A DNA stretch of 64,000 bases, taken from contig CYUH01000014.1 of assembly GCA_001403755.1 (NCBI GenBank), positions 248,001 through 312,000 of the forward strand, written 5' to 3'. The DNA comes from Chryseobacterium senegalense. Lineage in GTDB: Bacteria > Bacteroidota > Bacteroidia > Flavobacteriales > Weeksellaceae. A model generated the notes under the pieces. That model was not told the origin of the DNA. It saw only the letters and a list, made by a program, of their open reading frames with translations, and did no database searches. Shown here one piece after another: positions 1 to 8,191 of this stretch (the stretch's first letter is position 1; each line of letters begins with the position of its first letter). Both the position numbers and the translations under genes were made by a program.

Positions 1-13
1 AAGAATAGTTCTT

Positions 14-1258
14 CTATTTTTTAGAAATCTTGTAAAGTTTTCCGCTGTCTGAAACTGCATACAAATTGCCGTCATTTCCGTTGAGCACGTCTCGAATTCG
101 ATCGTTTTTATCCTCCAAGAGCCACTCTTCACCAACCACTTTATTGTCTTTGATCACCAACCGAATAATTTTTTGTCCGCTAAGGCAACCAATCATCAAA
201 TTGTTTTTCCATTCGTCAATATTACCGGTGTAGAAAGCGATTCCACTCATCGAAATTGATGGATCCCAATAATAAACGGGCTGTTCTGTACCTTCTTTTT
301 TTGTGGTCCCGTTGTTTATTTTCTTACCGCTATACTCGATTCCGTATGTTACATCGCCCCAGCCGTAATTTTTGCCGGGTTAAATTAAATTGATTTCATC
401 ACCGCCTCTTGGACCCATTTCAGCTTCCCAAATTTGTCCTTTTTCATCAATCGCCATACCCTGCGGATTTCGGTGGCCAGTGGAGTAGATTTCGGGTTTC
501 CAGCCCGCAAGGTTTGGATTTCCGGGTGCCGGTTTTCCGTCTTTGGTAATTTTTAAGATTTTTCCTAGATAAGAATCTTGTTTCTGTGCGTAAGGTCGGG
601 TTTCCAGATCGGAACGCTCTCCCGTACTAACGAAAAGGTAGCCATCTTTATCAAACTCAAGGCGACTTCCATAATGTTTGTCACCATCATAAGTTGGTGT
701 TGCCCGGAAAATTACCGTTGGATTTTCAATTTTTTTCTCGTCTGCAGAAAGTTTTCCTTTTGCGACTGCGGTGTGATTTCCACCTGAAACCGGCTCAGAA
801 AAACTCCAGAAAATCATTCTGTTATTTTGGAAATCGGGATCCAAAGCGACATCTAATAATCCTCCTTGACCTTTAGCATCAACCTTTGGCAAACCTTCCG
901 CTTTCGAAATCGTTTTTCCGTCCGCAAAAACAATATTGAAATATCCAGATTTTGATGTGATTAAAAATCTGCCGTCAGGTAAATTAATAATTCCCCAAGG
1001 ATTTTTCAAATCTGAATTAATTACATCAACTTGGTACGGAGTTTTGGTTTTTAAACCTTCAATTCGCGTTTGTCCGGCAAAAGCAGGTTGATATTCCGGC
1101 GAATTTTTATCGGAAGTTTCAGGATTTGGCAGTTTTCCGTTTTCCAGAGCCACTTCATTCTGCTGATTTGCGGTTTTGGAGTTTCCGCTGCAGGAAAGCA
1201 TCATCGCAATTCCCAGGAATGTTAATGATTTGATTACTAATGATTTCATATAAAACAT
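14..1258 (-). pseudogene. PQQ-dependent sugar dehydrogenase (YliI-like lipoprotein), interrupted by one in-frame stop
   Basis: Reading on the minus strand from 1258, residues 1-292 give a lipoprotein signal (MLSC, cysteine around residue 23) and the beta-propeller of the soluble aldose sugar dehydrogenase family. Visible motifs are KHYGSR, the GHRNPQG turn and GGDEINLI. A TAA at 380-382 then stops the frame. The next codons in the same frame read PGKNYGWGDV, the expected family continuation, and stay open to the normal stop at 14. The whole span is 415 codons with no length change. A single A-to-T change in a lysine codon explains the break. Members oxidise aldoses in the periplasm or at the outer membrane using PQQ. 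It is either a recent nonsense mutation or a sequence error. Alone, the upstream part would make a truncated propeller. Confidence 0.85.
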
Positions 1259-1308
1259 TTTAGTGATTGTGAAGCTAAAGAAACAAAAATTACGCCGAGA
1301 AATTTTCG

Positions 1309-1316
1309 TATTTTTG
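1309..1316 (+). promoter_or_regulatory. Promoter -7 box for uvrB
   Basis: TATTTTTG matches the Bacteroidota -7 consensus TAnnTTTG. It lies 78 bases before the uvrB start, leaving a leader of about 70 bases. Confidence 0.5.
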
Positions 1317-1394
1317 TAAATCCGATCACGTACATTTTATTATTTTGAATATTTTTATTTAACCAAACATCAGTGAATTCGGGATTTAAAGCAT

Positions 1395-3383
1395 ATGCAA
1401 TTCAAACTTCAATCAGAATATAAACCAACCGGAGATCAACCTCAAGCCATTGAAAAATTGGTGAACGCGATTAAAGGTGACGATAAATATCAAACGCTTC
1501 TGGGAGTTACGGGCTCCGGGAAAACATTTACGATAGCCAACGTCGTTCAGGAAGTTCAAAGGCCCACCATCGTTTTGGCACACAACAAAACTTTGGCTGC
1601 ACAACTTTTCATGGAATTTAAAGAGTTTTTCCCTGATAATGCAGTGGAATATTTCGTGAGTTATTACGATTATTACCAACCGGAAGCTTTTATTGCTTCT
1701 ACCAACACCTATATCGAAAAAGATCTTTCGATTAATGAGGAAGTGGAAAAGCTTAGACTTTCAGCTTCCGCAAGTTTGCTGTCGGGGAGAAGAGATGTAC
1801 TAATTGTAGCATCGGTTTCTTGTATTTATGGTATTGGGAATCCATCGGAATTCAATAAGTCTTTAATTGAGGTTGAAAAAAATGGTAAAATTACCCGAAC
1901 AGCTTTTCTTCATAAATTAGTAAATGCTTTGTATTCCAGAACATTGGGAGAGTTTACGAGAGGTACGTTTCGCGTGAAAGGTGATGTGATCGATGTATAT
2001 CCGGCTTATGCGGATAGTGCAGTGAGGATTCAGTTTTTCGGAGACGAAATTGAAAGAATCCAAAGTTTCGATCCTCTCACAGGAAATGTCATGGCGGAAT
2101 TTGATCAGATGAACATTTATCCCGCAAATTTATTTGTGACATCTAAAGAAACGCAACATAACGCCATCCGTGAAATTCAGGATGATATGCTCAAACAAGT
2201 TGAATTTTTCAATGAAATAGGGAAACCCTTTGAAGCTAAGCGCCTTCAGGAAAGAACCGAGCTCGATCTGGAAATGATGAAAGAACTTGGTTATTGTAGC
2301 GGAATTGAGAATTATTCACGCTATTTCGACCGACGTTTACCTGGAACTAGACCCTTCTGCCTTTTAGATTATTTTCCGAAAGATTTTTTGATGGTCATTG
2401 ATGAAAGTCACGTAACCATTCCGCAAGTTCATGCGATGTACGGAGGGGATAGAAGCAGAAAAGAAGTTTTGGTGGAGCATGGTTTCCGACTTCCGGCCGC
2501 GATGGACAACCGACCTTTAAAGTTTGAGGAATTCGAAGCAATGCAGAATCAGGTGATTTATGTATCTGCAACTCCCGCAGATTATGAAATGGAAAAAACC
2601 GGCGGTGAATATGTGGAGCAAATCATCCGTCCGACCGGACTTTTAGATCCTGTAATCGATGTGCGTCCGTCTTTAAATCAGATCGATGATTTGATTGAAG
2701 AAATCCAAAAAAGAGCTGAAAATGATGAGAGGGTTTTGGTGACGACTTTAACTAAAAAAATGGCGGAAGAACTCACCAAGTATTTCACAAAATTCGGTAT
2801 TCGGACTCGTTATATCCACTCCGATGTGGAAACTTTAGAAAGAATTCAGATTATGCAAGATTTGCGTGTTGGTTTGTTTGATGTTTTGGTCGGAGTCAAC
2901 TTGTTGAGAGAAGGTTTGGATTTGCCGGAAGTTTCGCTGGTTGCTATACTGGATGCAGATAAAGAAGGAATGCTTCGTTCTCGCCGTTCCCTAATTCAAA
3001 CAATTGGTCGAGCTGCAAGGAACGTCAACGGAAAAGCGATTTTGTACGCAGATAAGATTACCGGATCTATGCAAAAAGCGATTGACGAAACCAATTACCG
3101 TCGTGAAAAGCAGATGGCTTACAATGAAAGAAACGGAATTGTTCCTAAGGCCTTGAACAAGAAAATTTCTGAAATTCTGGTCGGAAGATCTAAAGATTTC
3201 CCAGATCCGAAATACACTCAGAAAGAAATCCTAAAACAAGTTGCAGAAGATAAAGCGAATTACGGGAAAGACGTCACACAAATGATCGAAGAGAAGCAAA
3301 AAGCAATGGAAGCGGCCGCCAAAAATTTAGATTTCATTAAAGCTGCAAAACTGCGAGATGAAATTGCTGCTTTGAAAGCTTAA
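1395..3383 (+). CDS. uvrB: Excinuclease ABC subunit B
   Basis: UvrB is the damage-verifying helicase-like subunit of nucleotide excision repair. It is loaded on DNA by UvrA and recruits UvrC for incision. The 662 residues match the usual length. The Walker A motif GVTGSGKT is at residues 37-44, the tyrosine-rich beta-hairpin segment (YYDYYQPEA) is around 91-99, and the helicase motif VSATPADYE and the GRAARN motif VI follow. The last 40 residues form the UVR domain that contacts UvrC. The ATG at 1395 gives the standard N-terminus. It is transcribed alone, with its own promoter and a terminator at its end. Confidence 0.98.
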   Translation: MQFKLQSEYKPTGDQPQAIEKLVNAIKGDDKYQTLLGVTGSGKTFTIANVVQEVQRPTIVLAHNKTLAAQLFMEFKEFFPDNAVEYFVSYYDYYQPEAFIASTNTYIEKDLSINEEVEKLRLSASASLLSGRRDVLIVASVSCIYGIGNPSEFNKSLIEVEKNGKITRTAFLHKLVNALYSRTLGEFTRGTFRVKGDVIDVYPAYADSAVRIQFFGDEIERIQSFDPLTGNVMAEFDQMNIYPANLFVTSKETQHNAIREIQDDMLKQVEFFNEIGKPFEAKRLQERTELDLEMMKELGYCSGIENYSRYFDRRLPGTRPFCLLDYFPKDFLMVIDESHVTIPQVHAMYGGDRSRKEVLVEHGFRLPAAMDNRPLKFEEFEAMQNQVIYVSATPADYEMEKTGGEYVEQIIRPTGLLDPVIDVRPSLNQIDDLIEEIQKRAENDERVLVTTLTKKMAEELTKYFTKFGIRTRYIHSDVETLERIQIMQDLRVGLFDVLVGVNLLREGLDLPEVSLVAILDADKEGMLRSRRSLIQTIGRAARNVNGKAILYADKITGSMQKAIDETNYRREKQMAYNERNGIVPKALNKKISEILVGRSKDFPDPKYTQKEILKQVAEDKANYGKDVTQMIEEKQKAMEAAAKNLDFIKAAKLRDEIAALKA

Positions 3384-3388
3384 AGTGT

Positions 3389-3426
3389 AATTCTGTTCTA
3401 CCTTGCACTAGAAACAGAATTTTTTG
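3389..3426 (+). terminator. Rho-independent terminator after uvrB
   Basis: A perfect 9-bp stem, AATTCTGTT at 3389-3397 pairing with AACAGAATT at 3413-3421, is followed by a run of T. It begins five bases after the uvrB stop. Confidence 0.8.
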
Positions 3427-3502
3427 TTGTTTTTAGATTAACTATTATTCACAAAAGTGCTTGCGGTCCTTACGAAATCGCCATAGAAGAATAATTTATT
3501 GT

Positions 3503-3763
3503 TTAAAACTTGTACACCTTATTTTTCGGCTTCTCATTATTCACTTTTCCGCGAATTGGAATTAACAAATCCATTAAACCATTTAATTTAATTTCATAAA
3601 TCGTAGAGAGTTGCATTCCCAACTTTCCAGGAGGCATTCCTTGCCGATGAAACCACTCAAGATAATTGATTGGCAAATCGGCGATTACAGTGTCTTTGTA
3701 CTTTCCGAAAGGCATTTTTGCGGTGCAAATTTCCTGTAATATTTCTGGGTTTAAACCTTCCAT
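3503..3763 (-). CDS. DUF3820 family protein
   Basis: A small 86-residue protein with the DUF3820 signature: MPFGKYKDTVIADLP near residues 17-31, then YLEWFHRQGMPPGKLG. Family members are annotated as putative quorum-sensing-regulated factors, but no biochemical role is established and I assign none. Its ATG lies two bases after the stop of the AI-2E family transporter gene, so the two are co-transcribed on the minus strand. The protein has no signal peptide or membrane segment and is probably cytoplasmic. Confidence 0.8.
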   Translation of the reverse strand: MEGLNPEILQEICTAKMPFGKYKDTVIADLPINYLEWFHRQGMPPGKLGMQLSTIYEIKLNGLMDLLIPIRGKVNNEKPKNKVYKF

Positions 3764-3765
3764 TT

Positions 3766-4848
3766 TTATATACTTAAATCTATTTTCTCTTCGATTTCCT
3801 TAGGTTCTGGTAAGATAAGTTCATTTTCATCATCAGAAAATTCATCGCGGTAAACTTGGATCAATAAAATGGTAATTGAAATAAGAATCGGACCGAAAAT
3901 CAGTCCCATAAAACCGAAAAGATTCATTCCCATAATGATGCCGAAAACGGTATTCAAAGGATGGATATTTTCAAGTTTTTTAAGTAGGGTAAAGCGGAGC
4001 AGATTATCCGTTAACCCCACTACAATTAAGCAATATGCGGCAAGACCAAGTCCGGGACCCATATTTCCTTCCGCAATCATGAATATACAAACAGGTATGT
4101 AAACAATGGCGGCTCCTACGATTGGAATCATGGATGCAACCGCCGTAAGTGCAAAAAGCAACACCGGACTCGGTGCGCCAAAAATAAAATATCCAATTAA
4201 AGCAGCGATTCCTTGTCCTATGGCCACCACAGGAATTCCGATCGCATTTGCGATGACCATTTTACTTATTTTCTCACCCAGTAACTCAACATTTGATTTT
4301 TTAAGTGGAGCCGAACTTTTAATTAATCTTTCAAAAAGCCGTGGTTTTTCGAGCATAAAATATAAAATAAAATACATCGAAATCACAATGGTTAGCGTAT
4401 TGAAAGTGCCACTGAGAGCGGAAGTAGAATATTTTCCAACATTTTCTTTCAGTTTTGCGAGGTTATCTTTGCTTAAAATATCAATTCTGGATTTTGAATA
4501 TACATAATCGTGGATTTTATCGACAAAAACATTGAATTTTTGCATATACGCATTGGCATTTCCTAATTTTTCTATCAACAAATCGGCGATAAAATAAATC
4601 GGAAGGATAAGGATCACCAAAGTCGCAAGGATAATGGCAAATGAAGCGATCCACGGTTTCCATCCTTTTTTTTCCTGCAAATAAAGATTGTATTTCCTAG
4701 AGATAATATAAAGCGTAATTGCTCCTAAAACTGAAGGAATAAACAATGCAAGATTAAAACAAATTAACCCTGCTAAAACAATGATGACAGTAAGTAGAAA
4801 AAACTGCTTAATTTTTATTTCGCTTATTTGATGCTTTTTGGTAGACAT
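3766..4848 (-). CDS. AI-2E family transporter (PerM/YdiK-like)
   Basis: A 360-residue integral membrane protein of the AI-2E exporter-like superfamily. Hydrophobic segments lie near residues 13-48, 63-90, 148-165 and in a cluster from about 200 to 335. The family-typical glycine-rich helices occur around IVGAAIVYIPVCIFM and LFGFMGLIFGPIL. Superfamily members export small molecules or act in ion homeostasis, and the name does not prove autoinducer-2 transport. The extreme C-terminus is acidic and cytoplasmic in appearance. It is the first gene of a two-gene unit with the DUF3820 gene. Confidence 0.85.
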   Translation of the reverse strand: MSTKKHQISEIKIKQFFLLTVIIVLAGLICFNLALFIPSVLGAITLYIISRKYNLYLQEKKGWKPWIASFAIILATLVILILPIYFIADLLIEKLGNANAYMQKFNVFVDKIHDYVYSKSRIDILSKDNLAKLKENVGKYSTSALSGTFNTLTIVISMYFILYFMLEKPRLFERLIKSSAPLKKSNVELLGEKISKMVIANAIGIPVVAIGQGIAALIGYFIFGAPSPVLLFALTAVASMIPIVGAAIVYIPVCIFMIAEGNMGPGLGLAAYCLIVVGLTDNLLRFTLLKKLENIHPLNTVFGIIMGMNLFGFMGLIFGPILISITILLIQVYRDEFSDDENELILPEPKEIEEKIDLSI

Positions 4849-4869
4849 AGTTTGTATTTAAAAAAGAAA

Positions 4870-4894
4870 AAACAACAGCTTTTCTGTTGTTTTC
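4870..4894 (-). terminator. Terminator downstream of the 4921-5655 membrane gene
   Basis: A perfect 10-bp stem, AAAACAACAG at 4870-4879 with CTGTTGTTTT at 4885-4894. Read on the minus strand it is followed by T-rich sequence. It separates this gene from the AI-2E transporter gene. Confidence 0.8.
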
Positions 4895-4920
4895 AAATTT
4901 ACATATAAAATTGATAATTT

Positions 4921-5655
4921 TTAATTTTTATATTCTATTTGTCGAGGCGTTCCGCAAAATGCACAATAGGCCGAATACATCACGGCAAAATAGAACAATG
5001 CAGTTGCAATAATTCCGATTCCACAAAGAACAACGCCCGAAAGACTGATCAAAAGTCCTAAAACGGATGCGCCTAAAAGTACACCATAATTTTCTTTTGC
5101 AATTTTAAAAGATTTGCCGAGCGCCTCACCAAAACTAGCATTTTCAAACAATAAAATTGGGTAACCCAACAAGAAGAAAGGAAGAACGAGAAAACCAGGA
5201 ATCACACACATCATGAACGCAATTCCCATCAAAACGCTGGAAACCAAACTGTAGAGTACAATATTTAGGAAATTTTGTTTATAACCGATAAACAAATCCG
5301 AAACTTGAAGCGGTTGATTAAAATTGTATTTATTGGCCATATAAATGAGTCCAACATACAACGGAGCGAGAACCAAACTAAGAAGTCCCGAAAGTCCGTA
5401 ATAAAGTTTCAGTCCCGGAACCGACCAAACATTAACCGAAGAAAAATCGCCATCAGATGAGCTAATTACTTCACTAAATTCTCTCGAATCAAATCCTGAA
5501 ATTGGTTGTACAATAAAGGAAACTACAAAATAAAGTACCATTGCTAGTAAAGCGTAAAGAAAAATTCCTTTATACATTTCAAAGGCATGGGAAATAATTT
5601 CACCGGAGCTGCGTTCGGGATTTTTTTGTTGGCTAAATTCTTGGAAAGAGGTCAT
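4921..5655 (-). CDS. Polytopic membrane protein of unknown function (paralogue of the next gene)
   Basis: A 244-residue protein with a polar N-terminus (residues 1-30) and about five to six hydrophobic segments, near 32-52, 85-105, 130-160 and 180-235. I do not recognise a specific function. The fold resembles the glycerophosphodiester-phosphodiesterase membrane-domain or DUF4013-like group. It shares with the protein encoded at 5723-6445 the C-terminal pattern (SxxGxxLCGxGxIxT, then aromatic-rich helices), so the two look like paralogues. A conserved cysteine-glycine pair sits in the fifth hydrophobic stretch. It has its own promoter and terminator. Confidence 0.7.
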   Translation of the reverse strand: MTSFQEFSQQKNPERSSGEIISHAFEMYKGIFLYALLAMVLYFVVSFIVQPISGFDSREFSEVISSSDGDFSSVNVWSVPGLKLYYGLSGLLSLVLAPLYVGLIYMANKYNFNQPLQVSDLFIGYKQNFLNIVLYSLVSSVLMGIAFMMCVIPGFLVLPFFLLGYPILLFENASFGEALGKSFKIAKENYGVLLGASVLGLLISLSGVVLCGIGIIATALFYFAVMYSAYCAFCGTPRQIEYKN

Positions 5656-5676
5656 CGTTTAATTTTTTAAGTTTCT

Positions 5677-5684
5677 CAAATTTA
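5677..5684 (-). promoter_or_regulatory. Promoter -7 box for the 4921-5655 gene
   Basis: Minus-strand TAAATTTG fits TAnnTTTG, with 21 bases between the box and the start codon at 5655. Confidence 0.55.
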
Positions 5685-5722
5685 AAATTTAAAATCGAAA
5701 AACTCATTAATTAAAATTAAAT

Positions 5723-6445
5723 TTAACCAATTTCTTTGTAAAGATTTTGATAAAGGGTATAGATCATGGTTTGCCAAAAGGGGAACGTGAGTATAAATCC
5801 AAAACCACAAAGTAAAATACCACAAAAACTAAAGGCGGCCGCAACCATCATACAAATCATCACGGTTGCAAAATTTCCTTTTAACCCTTTGATGGTTAAT
5901 GAAATTCCTTCAAAAGTTTTCACGTTCATGAAGAACATCAGCGGAACCGAAAATAAAGTAATGAAAATCCAAAAAATGCCGAGAAATAAAAGGGCGTTGG
6001 CGTAAGTAAAGATGATGAACCAGAAAAGATAGAAACCAAAAAATTTAAAAAAATCGAATCCCTGATAGCCGGCGAGAAGATCATTAAAAACCACAGGTTC
6101 CTTTAGATCTATTTTCCGATATATTTTAAATAAGCCCACATTCAGCGGGTTAATGAGCGCCAAAAGAAGGAAAAATGCCAATCCGAAATTTTTGGCTTGC
6201 GGAAGTCGTGCGATTTCTTCCATTTTTTTGTTGAAAGCCCGAAGGTCTGTTCGCAGCAAATCCTGATTCTTCATCATCTCATCCCAAAGACCGAAATACT
6301 GAAAAAGCGAATAATATCCTACGAAAAACAAAGCGAGATATAAAATGCTGTAAATGAGGTTGTAAAGCATTGCTTTGTTCCAATAGCTAAATGCTGAACT
6401 CAATATTTGTGGAAGGGATAATGATGGTAAATGATTGCGATTCAT
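5723..6445 (-). CDS. Polytopic membrane protein of unknown function (paralogue of the previous gene)
   Basis: A 240-residue protein with hydrophobic segments near residues 25-48, 98-118, 142-180 and 195-232. The ending CGILLCGFGFILTFPFWQ parallels the LCGIGII segment of the protein encoded at 4921-5655. No catalytic motif is visible. The two genes run head-to-tail on the minus strand, 67 bases apart, each with its own -7 box. They probably come from tandem duplication and may form a hetero-oligomer, which is inference only. The start at 6445 is only four bases after the -7 box, suggesting a leaderless transcript. Confidence 0.7.
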   Translation of the reverse strand: MNRNHLPSLSLPQILSSAFSYWNKAMLYNLIYSILYLALFFVGYYSLFQYFGLWDEMMKNQDLLRTDLRAFNKKMEEIARLPQAKNFGLAFFLLLALINPLNVGLFKIYRKIDLKEPVVFNDLLAGYQGFDFFKFFGFYLFWFIIFTYANALLFLGIFWIFITLFSVPLMFFMNVKTFEGISLTIKGLKGNFATVMICMMVAAAFSFCGILLCGFGFILTFPFWQTMIYTLYQNLYKEIG

Positions 6446-6449
6446 ACTG

Positions 6450-6457
6450 CAAAAATA
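6450..6457 (-). promoter_or_regulatory. Promoter -7 box abutting the start at 6445
   Basis: Minus-strand TATTTTTG, followed by C, ends four bases before the ATG. The expected transcription start falls on or beside the start codon. It is divergent from the pabB promoter. Confidence 0.55.
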
Positions 6458-6509
6458 ATCTTTTAGGAATTAAACCCGATATTTTTAGGGGTTAGTTCTT
6501 ACTTTTCTT

Positions 6510-6517
6510 TATTTTTG
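6510..6517 (+). promoter_or_regulatory. Promoter -7 box abutting the pabB start
   Basis: TATTTTTG, followed by C, ends six bases before the ATG at 6524. A TTG at 6515 overlaps the box itself and so is an unlikely start codon. Confidence 0.55.
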
Positions 6518-6523
6518 CCACAA

Positions 6524-7501
6524 ATGAACTCAAGTTTTCACCCAAATTTTGATCTGATGGATGAACTTTCCCAGCAGAAAGTTCCTTTCTTTTTTATGAT
6601 TGATTTTTTAATGGAGAATGTCGAAGTTTTCACCGAAAATGCAGTCGAGAATAAGGGTTTAATGATTGATTTTAAGGCTTTTAAAACTGAAATTTATGAA
6701 CAGGATTTCCCCAAAGAAATAATATTCGAATCTTTGCCTCCTTCTGAAAATTCTTATAAAAAAGGTTTTGATATTGTTCAGAATAATTTGAAGAAAGGCA
6801 ATTCGTATCTTGTAAATTATACTTGTAAAACGGAAATTAAAACCAATTTGAGTTTAGAAAATCTGTACCAAATTTCTCAGGCGAAATACAAAGTGCTGAA
6901 TCCCGACCATTGGATGTTTTTTTCACCAGAAACTTTTATTGAAATTATTGACAATGAAGTTTTTACCTATCCGATGAAAGGAACCATCGATGCGGAAATT
7001 GAAAATGCAGCCGAAATTTTGAAAAATAATGTGAAGGAAAAAGCCGAGCATTACACGGTGGTTGATTTATTGAGAAACGATTTAAGCATGATTGCTGATG
7101 AGGTTACACTGGATGAATTTCAAAAAATTGACTTCCTAAAAACCAAACAAAAAAATCTTTTGGCGATGAGCTCCAAGATTTCTGGGAAATTGAAACCTGA
7201 ATTTCAAGACAAAATCGGGAGTATTATGAAAACGGTTTTGCCTGCTGGCTCAATTTTAGGTGCACCAAAGACTAAAACTTTAGAAATAATCCTGGAAGCG
7301 GAAAATTATTCTAGAGGCTTTTATACCGGCGTTTGCGGTTGGTTTGACGGGCAAAATCTGGATTCCTGTGTGATCATAAGATTTATCGAAAAAGAAAACG
7401 ACAAATTATATTTTAAAAGTGGCGGTGGAATCACGCATTTGAGTAATTTTGCTGATGAGTACCAAGAAATGAAAAACAAAATTTATGTCCCAATTTATTG
7501 A
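6524..7501 (+). CDS. pabB: Aminodeoxychorismate synthase component I (chorismate-binding)
   Basis: This enzyme aminates chorismate to 4-amino-4-deoxychorismate in p-aminobenzoate/folate synthesis. The chorismate-binding core is clear: YPMKGTIDA, then EHYTVVDLLRNDL, and PAGSILGAPKTKTLEI near the C-terminus. At 325 residues it lacks most of the N-terminal subdomain of the roughly 450-residue E. coli PabB and is a short flavobacterial-type version. I chose ATG 6524 over the upstream TTG at 6515 because the TTG lies inside the -7 box. The gene overlaps the downstream pabC-like gene by 17 bases, which supports the folate assignment over anthranilate synthesis. Confidence 0.88.
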   Translation: MNSSFHPNFDLMDELSQQKVPFFFMIDFLMENVEVFTENAVENKGLMIDFKAFKTEIYEQDFPKEIIFESLPPSENSYKKGFDIVQNNLKKGNSYLVNYTCKTEIKTNLSLENLYQISQAKYKVLNPDHWMFFSPETFIEIIDNEVFTYPMKGTIDAEIENAAEILKNNVKEKAEHYTVVDLLRNDLSMIADEVTLDEFQKIDFLKTKQKNLLAMSSKISGKLKPEFQDKIGSIMKTVLPAGSILGAPKTKTLEIILEAENYSRGFYTGVCGWFDGQNLDSCVIIRFIEKENDKLYFKSGGGITHLSNFADEYQEMKNKIYVPIY

Positions 7502-8111
7502 AAGCATTAAAATAGAAGATCAGGAAATTTTCCTCTTAGAACTTCATCAAAAAAGAGTGAATGCTACTTTCGCACATTTCGGGAAAGAGGGTTCTATCGA
7601 CCTCGCGAAGATATTTAAGGATTTGGAACATGATGAAAATGGACTTTATAAACTGAAAATTACCTACGATCTCAATAAAAATTTTCGCACACAATTGATT
7701 CCTTATGCGATTTCCGAAATCGTGGATTTTCAATTGATAGAAAATAACGTGTACGATTACTCCTTTAAATTTGAAGACAGGAAAGAGTTGGAGAAAATGA
7801 TTAGTAAAGCGAAAGCTTCTGAAATTATCATCGTGAAAAATAATCATATTACCGACACTTCCTATTCTAATCTGCTTTTTCTGAAAGGTAAAGAATGGTT
7901 TACGCCGAGCACCTATTTGCTTAACGGTGTTCAGCGGACACATTTACTAAAAAATAAGAAAATAAAAGAAGCAGAAATTACGTTACAAAACATTACGGAA
8001 TATTCCCATTTTCAATTGATAAACGCGATGAATGATTTCGATGACATGTTTATTTATCCGATTTCTAAAATCACCAATCTTCCTGATCGTGGCGATTACT
8101 CAGAGATTTAA
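7485..8111 (+). CDS. pabC: Aminotransferase class IV, probable aminodeoxychorismate lyase
   Basis: A 208-residue class IV PLP protein that would convert aminodeoxychorismate to p-aminobenzoate and pyruvate. The probable PLP lysine lies in the strand YKLKITYD, and ITDTSYSNLLFLKG followed by WFTPS corresponds to the cofactor-phosphate region of PabC and IlvE. It is shorter than the roughly 270-residue E. coli PabC, and the usual glutamate in the ITE motif is aspartate here. The 17-base overlap with pabB implies coupled translation and supports the folate role. A D-amino-acid transaminase or IlvE-like activity is less likely at this length. Confidence 0.82.
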   Translation: MSQFIESIKIEDQEIFLLELHQKRVNATFAHFGKEGSIDLAKIFKDLEHDENGLYKLKITYDLNKNFRTQLIPYAISEIVDFQLIENNVYDYSFKFEDRKELEKMISKAKASEIIIVKNNHITDTSYSNLLFLKGKEWFTPSTYLLNGVQRTHLLKNKKIKEAEITLQNITEYSHFQLINAMNDFDDMFIYPISKITNLPDRGDYSEI

Positions 8112-8191
8112 AGCAATTTATTGTATTCCATTATTTTGGTCTGCTTTTCGCTATAGAGGTTTTCTGTAAGCAGTCATATGTTGACGAATTC

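Noticed and set aside
14..250. A separate 78-residue gene downstream of the sugar dehydrogenase
   Set aside because: It is in the same frame as the dehydrogenase and continues its conserved sequence past a single stop codon, so it is the 3' part of one broken gene.
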